Source: Vibrio amylolyticus
GTDB lineage: Bacteria; Pseudomonadota; Gammaproteobacteria; Enterobacterales; Vibrionaceae
DNA: 64,000 bases
Direction: 5' to 3'
Assembly: GCF_023145695.1 (NCBI RefSeq)
Contig: NZ_JAJHVV010000002.1
Location: 372,001 to 436,000 of the forward strand
Shown here: positions 57,798-64,000 of the stretch, one piece after another
Numbering within the stretch: the stretch's first letter is position 1
Layout: the number at the start of each line of letters is the position of its first letter
Notes under the pieces: generated by a model
The model's database searches: none
What the model saw: only the letters and a program-made list of their open reading frames with translations
Told to the model about the DNA's origin: nothing
Position numbers and translations under genes: made by a program

Positions 57798-57910
57798 ACG
57801 ACAAGCGCTTGATGATTTGCTGTGATCGATAAATATTGATGTTCTAAACTGCGTAGAATGTTTATCCATGACCGTTAATCAAAACTATCACTTTTTGGAA
57901 GGTAAACTCC

Positions 57911-58642
57911 ATGACTACGAACCCTAAACCAGCGTATCAACGTATCCTGTTAAAACTGAGTGGCGAAGCGCTACAAGGCGAAGAAGGTTTTGGTATTGAC
58001 CCTACAATCCTTGATCGTATGGCTCAAGAAGTAAAAGAATTGGTCGAACTTGGTGTTCAAGTTGGTGTCGTAATCGGCGGTGGTAACCTATTTAGAGGTG
58101 CAGGCCTTGCTGAAGCGGGTATGAACCGCGTTGTTGGTGACCATATGGGTATGCTTGCAACGGTAATGAATGGCCTTGCAATGCGTGATGCATTACACCG
58201 TGCTTACGTGAATGCTCGCGTTATGTCGGCTATCCCACTTAAAGGTGTATGTGATGATTACAACTGGGCTGACGCTATCAGCCAGTTACGTCATGGCCGT
58301 GTTGTGATCTTCTCAGCAGGTACAGGTAACCCATTCTTCACAACAGATTCAGCGGCGTGTTTACGAGGCATTGAAATTGAAGCAGACGTTGTACTAAAAG
58401 CAACGAAAGTAGACGGTGTGTTTACTGCGGATCCTGTCGCTAACCCTGATGCAGAGTTATATGATACTCTGTCGTACAACACGATTCTTGAAAAAGAACT
58501 CAAAGTGATGGATTTGGCTGCGTTTACACTAGCACGTGACCATAAAATGCCAATTCGTGTTTTCAATATGAATAAACCAGGCGCACTACGTCGCGTGGTA
58601 ATGGGTGAAACAGAAGGCACATTAATCAGCGAATCTGAGTAA
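57911..58642 (+). CDS. pyrH: PyrH, UMP kinase
   Basis: UMP to UDP, amino-acid-kinase fold, hexameric. 243 aa; [41 protein letters not shown] and [10 protein letters not shown] are diagnostic. Transcribed with frr, which follows after a 129-base leader. Confidence 0.97.
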   Translation: MTTNPKPAYQRILLKLSGEALQGEEGFGIDPTILDRMAQEVKELVELGVQVGVVIGGGNLFRGAGLAEAGMNRVVGDHMGMLATVMNGLAMRDALHRAYVNARVMSAIPLKGVCDDYNWADAISQLRHGRVVIFSAGTGNPFFTTDSAACLRGIEIEADVVLKATKVDGVFTADPVANPDAELYDTLSYNTILEKELKVMDLAAFTLARDHKMPIRVFNMNKPGALRRVVMGETEGTLISESE

Positions 58643-58771
58643 TGTCCCGATGCCATTGCAGTTGAATTATTGTGATGGCAAATTTTGGTTTTGAACCAAA
58701 AACAGCTTAAACTAGAAAAGCTTAACCCAGAGCAGATTTCTTATACTAAGAACACATATCAAGGTGAAATT

Positions 58772-59329
58772 GTGATCAACGAAATTAAAACTGACGCGCA
58801 AGAGCGCATGGAAAAAAGTGTCGAAGCACTGAAGAACAACCTAATCAAGATTCGTACTGGTCGTGCACACCCAAGTTTGCTTTCTGGTCTTTCTGTAGAG
58901 TACTACGGAGCACCAACTCCGTTGAATCAAGTTGCTAACGTTGTTGCAGAAGATGCTCGTACTCTTGCTATTACAGTATTCGATCGTGAGCTTGCACCTA
59001 AAGTTGAAAAAGCAATCCTAACGTCTGATTTAGGTCTAAACCCTATGTCAGCAGGTACAGTTATTCGCGTACCACTTCCACCACTAACGGAAGAGCGTCG
59101 TAAAGACCTAGTTAAGATTGTACGTGGTGAAGCTGAAGGTGGTCGTGTTGCTATCCGTAATATTCGCCGTGATGCTAACGGTGATCTTAAAGGTCTTTTG
59201 AAAGATAAAGAGATTTCTGAAGATGAAGATCGTAAAGCACAAGACGAAATTCAAAAGCTGACTGACGCTGCTATTAAGAAAGTAGACGAGACGCTAGCTG
59301 CAAAAGAAAAAGAGTTAATGGAAGTATAA
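58772..59329 (+). CDS. frr: Frr, ribosome recycling factor
   Basis: Splits post-termination ribosomes with EF-G. 185 aa, same as E. coli. It starts at GTG 58772 (AAGGTGA just upstream), which yields [19 protein letters not shown]; the open frame back to 58685 lacks family similarity. [13 protein letters not shown] and [16 protein letters not shown] are diagnostic. Confidence 0.95.
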   Translation: MINEIKTDAQERMEKSVEALKNNLIKIRTGRAHPSLLSGLSVEYYGAPTPLNQVANVVAEDARTLAITVFDRELAPKVEKAILTSDLGLNPMSAGTVIRVPLPPLTEERRKDLVKIVRGEAEGGRVAIRNIRRDANGDLKGLLKDKEISEDEDRKAQDEIQKLTDAAIKKVDETLAAKEKELMEV

Positions 59330-59351
59330 TCATACTGTTTCATTGTCTTTT

Positions 59352-59383
59352 AAGCGCTGTGTTAAATGGCATAGCGCTTTCTT
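59352..59383 (+). terminator. weak terminator after frr
   Basis: AAGCGCT / AGCGCTT stem with a large (14-base) loop followed by TCTTAT. Probably partial. Confidence 0.5.
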
Positions 59384-59415
59384 ATATCTAACGCCCAACC
59401 CCCCGAACAACTTCT

Positions 59416-60171
59416 ATGTCAAATACTCACTTATCATCCGAAGCCCTACCAAAACATATTGCCGTCATCATGGACGGAAATGGCCGATGGGCAGAAGCTC
59501 AAGGGAAACCGAGAGTCTTTGGGCATAAAAATGGCGTTGCTGCCGTTCGAAAGACCATAAGCAGTGCTGCTAGACTTGGTATCGAAGCCGTTACTCTGTT
59601 TGCTTTTAGTAGTGAAAATTGGCAACGACCAGAAGAAGAGGTTGGTGTGTTAATGGAGCTGTTTCTTACTGTTTTATCAACAGAGGTTAAGAAGCTTCAT
59701 AAGAATAATCTTCGCTTACGAGTCATTGGCGATAAAAGCCGATTTAGTGAGCGTTTGCAGACAAAAATAGCTCAAGCAGAAGAAAAGACGTCAGCTAATA
59801 GCGGAATGGTAGTGAACATTGCGGCCAATTATGGTGGTAAGTGGGATATAGCCCAAGCAATGAAAACAATCGCGATTGAAGTCGAGCAGGGAAAACTAAG
59901 CTCTGACTCAATCAGTGAAGACCTGATTACCTCACACCTCTCTATGTCAGATATTCCTGCCGTTGATCTATTGATTCGCACAGGTGGAGAGTGTCGGATT
60001 AGTAATTTTATGTTATGGCAACTCGCTTATGCTGAGCTCTATTTTACCCCAATCTACTGGCCTGAGTTTGGTGAAGATAGCTTAATTGAAGCTGTGACTT
60101 GGTTTGTGAACCGTGAGCGACGTTTTGGTTGTACGGGAAATCAAATTAAAGCACTGATGGAAAATCAATAA
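59416..60171 (+). CDS. uppS: UppS, undecaprenyl diphosphate synthase
   Basis: Cis-prenyltransferase making the C55 carrier of cell-wall synthesis. 251 aa; catalytic Asp in [22 protein letters not shown], and [23 protein letters not shown]. cdsA follows after 13 bases. Confidence 0.97.
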   Translation: MSNTHLSSEALPKHIAVIMDGNGRWAEAQGKPRVFGHKNGVAAVRKTISSAARLGIEAVTLFAFSSENWQRPEEEVGVLMELFLTVLSTEVKKLHKNNLRLRVIGDKSRFSERLQTKIAQAEEKTSANSGMVVNIAANYGGKWDIAQAMKTIAIEVEQGKLSSDSISEDLITSHLSMSDIPAVDLLIRTGGECRISNFMLWQLAYAELYFTPIYWPEFGEDSLIEAVTWFVNRERRFGCTGNQIKALMENQ

Positions 60172-60184
60172 AGGATTCATTAGT

Positions 60185-61027
60185 TTGAAGCAACGAATTA
60201 TAACCGCACTTATTTTAGCTCCCATGGTTATTTTGGGGATTTTTGAGCTACCGCTGGCACTGTTTACTCTAGCTATCTTGGTCGTAACAGGGATAGGTTT
60301 CTGGGAGTGGACTCAATTTGTTGAACATAAAACTCGTATTCGAGCACTTGTACCCTCAGCGGTAGTGACCACGTTGAGTTTTCTGTTGATTTCAATAGAC
60401 GCTTCGAGCCTCAATACTATACAGCCTATTCATTATTTCATTTTGGGTATTGGCGGCGCGTGGTGGATCTACTCAAGTGCTCTCGCAATTACTTACCCTA
60501 ATTCCAGTAAGTCGTGGCAAGACTCCAACGTTTTGCGACACGCCTTCGGCATATTGACTCTACTCCCATTTTTATGGAGTGCTATTTTATTGAGAGCTCA
60601 AGGCATTGATGTTGATGAATATTATGGCGCTAAGCTTGTCTTGTTCGTGTGTTTAATCGTTTGGGCTGCAGACAGTGGCGCTTACTTCGCTGGTCGAGCT
60701 TTTGGTAAACGTAAGATGGCGCCATCAGTGAGCCCCAATAAAACGATCGAAGGTTTGATTGGCGGGATTATTACTGCAGTGATTATTGCTTGGTTTACCG
60801 CTCAATGGTTCAGTTTAGAGTTTTCTAGCCCAACCGTTATGATTGTGATTACCTTAGTAACGGTTGTTATTTCTGTACTTGGGGATTTGGTTGAGAGTAT
60901 GTTTAAGCGAGTGTCTGGAATCAAAGACAGCAGCAATATCATTCCTGGCCATGGTGGGGTGCTTGATCGAATTGATAGCCTAACTGCTGCTTTTCCTGTG
61001 TTTGCTCTTCTATACTTTCTTTTTTAA
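60185..61027 (+). CDS. cdsA: CdsA, phosphatidate cytidylyltransferase
   Basis: CDP-diacylglycerol synthesis in the inner membrane. 280 aa, about eight helices; the signature GDLVESMFKRVSGIKDSSN continues into IPGHGGVLDRIDSL. TTG start with AAAGGA 9 bases upstream. A 155-base gap precedes dxr. Confidence 0.95.
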   Translation: MKQRIITALILAPMVILGIFELPLALFTLAILVVTGIGFWEWTQFVEHKTRIRALVPSAVVTTLSFLLISIDASSLNTIQPIHYFILGIGGAWWIYSSALAITYPNSSKSWQDSNVLRHAFGILTLLPFLWSAILLRAQGIDVDEYYGAKLVLFVCLIVWAADSGAYFAGRAFGKRKMAPSVSPNKTIEGLIGGIITAVIIAWFTAQWFSLEFSSPTVMIVITLVTVVISVLGDLVESMFKRVSGIKDSSNIIPGHGGVLDRIDSLTAAFPVFALLYFLF

Positions 61028-61149
61028 AGTCGCGCTTTTAAAAAGTTCGGAATTAAAGAATAACATTTGATGGGTTATACGGAATCAATCGGTTATCGCG
61101 ATGATACTTTGTCGCTTAGCTCTTTAAGCAATAATGAACCATCATATCA

Positions 61150-61180
61150 AATTACGGTTACAACTTAATTACGGTTACAA
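61150..61180 (+). repeat. tandem 14-base direct repeat directly before dxr
   Basis: AATTACGGTTACAA occurs at 61150-61163 and again at 61167-61180 (17-base period), ending two bases before the dxr ATG. No Shine-Dalgarno sequence is present in the normal position. Confidence 0.85.
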
Positions 61181-61182
61181 TT

Positions 61183-62391
61183 ATGCGCAAGCTAACAATT
61201 TTAGGTGCAACAGGTTCTATCGGTGCAAGCACCTTTAAAGTTGTTGAGCAAAACCCAGAGCAGTTCTCTATTGTTGCTCTTGCTGCGGGCAGCAATGTCG
61301 ACAAAATGCTCCAGCTTTGTAAGAAATGGCAGCCTAAATTTGCTGTTATGGCCGATATTAATGCGGCTCAAAAGTTAAAAATAGCATTGGCCTCAACGCA
61401 CCCCTCAATCGAAGTGCTGGCTGGACAGGAAGCGACTTGCCAAGTAGCAGAGTTAGCGGAAGTAGATACCGTGATGGCCGCGATAGTAGGCGCCGCCGGT
61501 CTTCTGCCAACCATGGCCGCTATCAAAGCCGGTAAAAGAGTATTACTTGCTAATAAAGAAGCATTAGTGATGTCTGGGCAACTGTTTGTTGATGCCGTGA
61601 AACAATATGGTGCAGAGCTTCTACCTGTCGATAGTGAACACAACGCAATATTCCAATGCTTACCAAGTGATATACAGACTAATTTAGGCCATTGCAGCCT
61701 TGATGAACATGGTATATCACATATCTTGCTAACCGGTTCTGGTGGTCCTTTTCGTTATAGCGAAATCGAGTCTCTTAAAGGTGTAACTCCAGAACAAGCG
61801 ATAGCACATCCCAACTGGTCTATGGGGCCGAAAATTTCGGTGGACTCAGCAACGATGATGAACAAAGGCCTAGAGTACATTGAGGCTAAATGGTTATTTA
61901 ACGCTGCTAAACCGCAATTAAAGGTGATCATTCATCCGCAATCGGTTATTCATTCAATGGTTCAGTATCGTGATGGTTCAGTTGTCGCACAAATGGGACA
62001 GCCAGATATGGCAACACCAATTGCATCGACCATGGCTTATCCAAAACGAGTCCCTTCTGGTGTTTCAGGTTTAGATTTTACTCAGCTAGGTGAGCTTACC
62101 TTTTTAGAGCCAGATTACGCACGTTATCCTTGTTTAAAGCTCGCGATTGATGCTTGCTTCGAGGGGCAACATATCACGACAGCGCTTAATGCGGCTAACG
62201 AGATTAATGTGGATGCTTTCTTACAAGGAAAACTCGGTTTTACGGATATCGCTCGAATTAATGAGATGGTGATGTCTAAAGTGTGCGCAACTGATTCTTA
62301 TTCACAGCCCTTAGACTTGGAAAGCTTGCTTGAGGTGGATAAAATGGCGCGTCAAATGACAAATCAGATATTGAGAGAGTGTAAATTATGA
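61183..62391 (+). CDS. dxr: Dxr, 1-deoxy-D-xylulose 5-phosphate reductoisomerase
   Basis: First committed MEP-pathway enzyme, NADPH- and metal-dependent. 402 aa; [41 protein letters not shown] and [21 protein letters not shown]. Supplies isoprenoids used by UppS. Overlaps rseP by 4 bases. Confidence 0.96.
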   Translation: MRKLTILGATGSIGASTFKVVEQNPEQFSIVALAAGSNVDKMLQLCKKWQPKFAVMADINAAQKLKIALASTHPSIEVLAGQEATCQVAELAEVDTVMAAIVGAAGLLPTMAAIKAGKRVLLANKEALVMSGQLFVDAVKQYGAELLPVDSEHNAIFQCLPSDIQTNLGHCSLDEHGISHILLTGSGGPFRYSEIESLKGVTPEQAIAHPNWSMGPKISVDSATMMNKGLEYIEAKWLFNAAKPQLKVIIHPQSVIHSMVQYRDGSVVAQMGQPDMATPIASTMAYPKRVPSGVSGLDFTQLGELTFLEPDYARYPCLKLAIDACFEGQHITTALNAANEINVDAFLQGKLGFTDIARINEMVMSKVCATDSYSQPLDLESLLEVDKMARQMTNQILRECKL

Positions 62392-63746
62392 CTGGTATCC
62401 TGTGGAACTTTGCCTCTTTTGTTATCGCATTAGGTATCCTTGTCGCGGTGCATGAGTTTGGCCATTTTTGGGTTGCTCGTCGATGTGGTATCAAAGTCGA
62501 AAAGTTCTCTATTGGTTTTGGTAAATCACTCTGGAAGAAAGTCGGTAAAGATGGCACTGAATATAGCCTGTCGATGATACCTTTAGGTGGCTATGTCAAA
62601 ATGGTTGATAGCCGTGTCGACGAACTTACGCCAGATCAGTATCACCTCGCCTTTGATAAAAAGCCCTTAATTCAGCGCACTGCTGTCGTTGCTGCTGGCC
62701 CTTTATTTAATTTTGCCTTCGCTATCTTTGCTTATTGGTTGGTCTTTTTAATTGGCGTTCCTGCGGTGAAGCCTGTGGTAGGTGAAGTGACCCCATATTC
62801 GATTGCAGCAGACGCGGGGTTAACTCCTGGTATGGAACTTACCGCAGTTGCTGGCGTCAAAACAGCGGACTGGGAATCGGTCAACATGGGCATCATTGCT
62901 CATATTGGTGATAAGCAGCTTACGTTAACCGTCGCAGATGAAAATCGAGTCGGCGTTGAAGAAACGAAGATTCTTGACTTAACCGAATGGAACTTTGATC
63001 CAGAAAAACAGTCTGCTATGGGGACGTTAGGTTTTCGCCCTTACACGCCTGCAGTATCGATGACATTGGCTAATGTCTCTGACGACGGAGCAGGAGCACA
63101 GGCTGGCTTGGAAGTGGGTGATACGTTAATTGCGGTTAATGGCGTTGATTTGAAAAATTGGCAAGAGCTGGTAGAGACAATCCAGAGCCACCCAAACCAG
63201 CCGATTGAGTTGAAGGTTGAACGAAATAACCAAATAGTGAATTTAGTCATTACGCCGAATAGTCGTAAAGATCATCAAGGAAACACCATAGGTTTTGCCG
63301 GAATTGGTTCGGAAGTCTCAGAATGGCCTGAAAAATATCGATTTGATCTCCAATATGGTGTATTTGAATCTATCGGTAAGTCGATTGAAAAGACGGGGCA
63401 AGTCATTGGATTAACCGCGACTATGCTGAAGAAGCTGGTGGTGGGTGATATTGGCTTAAATAACCTAAGTGGCCCAATTTCAATCGCTAAAGGCGCAGGT
63501 ACCACCGCCGATTATGGCTTAGTGTACTTTTTAGGATTCTTAGCGTTAATTAGTATTAATTTGGGTATTATTAACTTAGTGCCTCTACCAATGCTTGATG
63601 GTGGACACCTACTATTTTTTGCTATCGAAGCAGTTATTCGTCGTCCCGTACCAGAGAAGGTACAAGAAATGGGTTTTCGAGTAGGTGGTGCAATTATTTT
63701 GTCAGTTATGGCAATCGCAATTTTTAATGATTTTTCTCGCCTGTAA
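62388..63746 (+). CDS. rseP: RseP, site-2 intramembrane metalloprotease
   Basis: Cleaves anti-sigma-E factor RseA after DegS. 452 aa: [11 protein letters not shown] zinc motif in helix 1 (residues 22-26), two PDZ domains in the periplasm (about 125-210 and 215-305; [16 protein letters not shown]), and the second active-site motif [13 protein letters not shown] near residue 400. bamA follows after 45 bases. Confidence 0.96.
   Translation: MTGILWNFASFVIALGILVAVHEFGHFWVARRCGIKVEKFSIGFGKSLWKKVGKDGTEYSLSMIPLGGYVKMVDSRVDELTPDQYHLAFDKKPLIQRTAVVAAGPLFNFAFAIFAYWLVFLIGVPAVKPVVGEVTPYSIAADAGLTPGMELTAVAGVKTADWESVNMGIIAHIGDKQLTLTVADENRVGVEETKILDLTEWNFDPEKQSAMGTLGFRPYTPAVSMTLANVSDDGAGAQAGLEVGDTLIAVNGVDLKNWQELVETIQSHPNQPIELKVERNNQIVNLVITPNSRKDHQGNTIGFAGIGSEVSEWPEKYRFDLQYGVFESIGKSIEKTGQVIGLTATMLKKLVVGDIGLNNLSGPISIAKGAGTTADYGLVYFLGFLALISINLGIINLVPLPMLDGGHLLFFAIEAVIRRPVPEKVQEMGFRVGGAIILSVMAIAIFNDFSRL
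62989..63016 (+). promoter_or_regulatory. candidate sigma-E promoter inside rseP
   Basis: GGAACTT, 16-base spacer, TCTGC resembles the RpoE consensus (GGAACTT, 15-16, TCTGA/TCAAA). It would drive bamA from within rseP, as reported for E. coli. Confidence 0.3.
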
Positions 63747-63791
63747 GCAGGGCTCAGGTTGTAGTGCAGTAAAGGAATAACTTAAACAAAT

Positions 63792-64000
63792 ATGGCGATT
63801 AAAAAGATTCTATTTGCAACCTTGTTAGCGACAAGTGTTTCCGCAAATGGCGCAGAGAACTTTGTTGTTCAAGACATACAAATTGAAGGCTTACAGCGTG
63901 TTGCTCTTGGTGCAGCACTATTGCAGATGCCTGTTCGTATTGGTGATAACGTTGATAGTCAGAATGTCGCCGAGATCATAAAGTCTCTTTATGCTTCAGG
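63792..64000 (+). CDS. bamA: BamA, outer-membrane protein assembly factor (3' end outside window)
   Basis: Only the first 69 codons are present. Signal peptide (KKILFATLLATSVSANGA) and the beginning of POTRA1 (FVVQDIQIEGLQRVALGAALLQMP) are clear BamA features. AAAGGAA lies upstream. The gene order rseP-bamA is conserved in proteobacteria. Confidence 0.95.
   Translation, partial: MAIKKILFATLLATSVSANGAENFVVQDIQIEGLQRVALGAALLQMPVRIGDNVDSQNVAEIIKSLYAS

Overview
The window is a stretch of core bacterial chromosome from a member of the Vibrionaceae, most likely chromosome 1 of a Vibrio. The evidence is a complete Na+-translocating NADH:quinone reductase operon (nqrABCDEF-apbE-nqrM), a very high match of recalled Vibrio protein sequences (NqrA, NusB, BolA, Crl, RRF), a secreted GH18 chitinase, and a gene order (map|rpsB-tsf-pyrH-frr-uppS-cdsA-dxr-rseP-bamA, glnD, ribDE-ribB-ribH-nusB-thiL-pgpA, proBA, crl-frsA, gpt, pepD, nqr, bolA, ampG, argA, recBD) that follows the established Vibrio arrangement. 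The species cannot be fixed from the sequence alone. I see no tRNA, rRNA, CRISPR array, prophage, integron or insertion sequence, and almost every gene is intact; only the two end genes (recB, bamA) are cut by the window edges.

Layout. 1-5.0 kb: recB (3' part) and recD. 5.0-7.5 kb: an orphan small ORF with nearby palindromes, argA under a tandem ArgR operator, and a small membrane protein. 7.6-13.7 kb: mltA, the TcdA/CsdE sulfur-relay genes converging on a panE-yajL-csdA operon, then a Tsx-like nucleoside channel with CRP and PurR-type operators. 14.1-18.4 kb: yajG-ppiA-ampG, rlmG and bolA. 18.8-26.2 kb: the nqr operon with its flavin transferase and maturation factor. 26.2-31.9 kb: a REC-REC-GGDEF regulator, LexA-controlled dinB, a second RecQ-type helicase, a GreA/GreB-like factor and a DUF2884 protein. 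32-38 kb: chitinase, an Na+-dependent (NSS) transporter and pepD. 37.8-38.9 kb: a gene-poor kilobase that holds a well-formed 28-codon ORF and a structured RNA ending in a strong terminator. 38.9-42.6 kb: purine permease, gpt, frsA, crl. 42.7-51.3 kb: proBA, nrdR, riboflavin genes, nusB, thiL, pgpA. 51.4-55.6 kb (minus strand): yaeH-type gene, glnD, map. 56-64 kb: rpsB-tsf, pyrH-frr, uppS-cdsA-dxr-rseP-bamA.

How they work together. Several functional groups are self-contained: Na+-pumping respiration with its own FMN-attachment (ApbE) and iron-site (NqrM) factors; peptidoglycan turnover (MltA, AmpG); CSD sulfur transfer plus t6A dehydration (CsdA/CsdE/TcdA); purine uptake and salvage (permease, Gpt, Tsx-like channel), with PurR-like boxes in front of two of them; riboflavin synthesis, in which the ribB gene is the hybrid type whose cyclohydrolase-like half has lost its zinc cysteines; and an isoprenoid, envelope and translation cluster from rpsB to bamA.

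The least ordinary item is the 38.1-38.5 kb transcript: promoter next to a CRP site, 28-aa ORF with a good ribosome-binding site, C-rich unpaired segment and terminator. Its design matches the dual-function RNA VcdRP reported from V. cholerae, but that identity is from memory and is unproven here.
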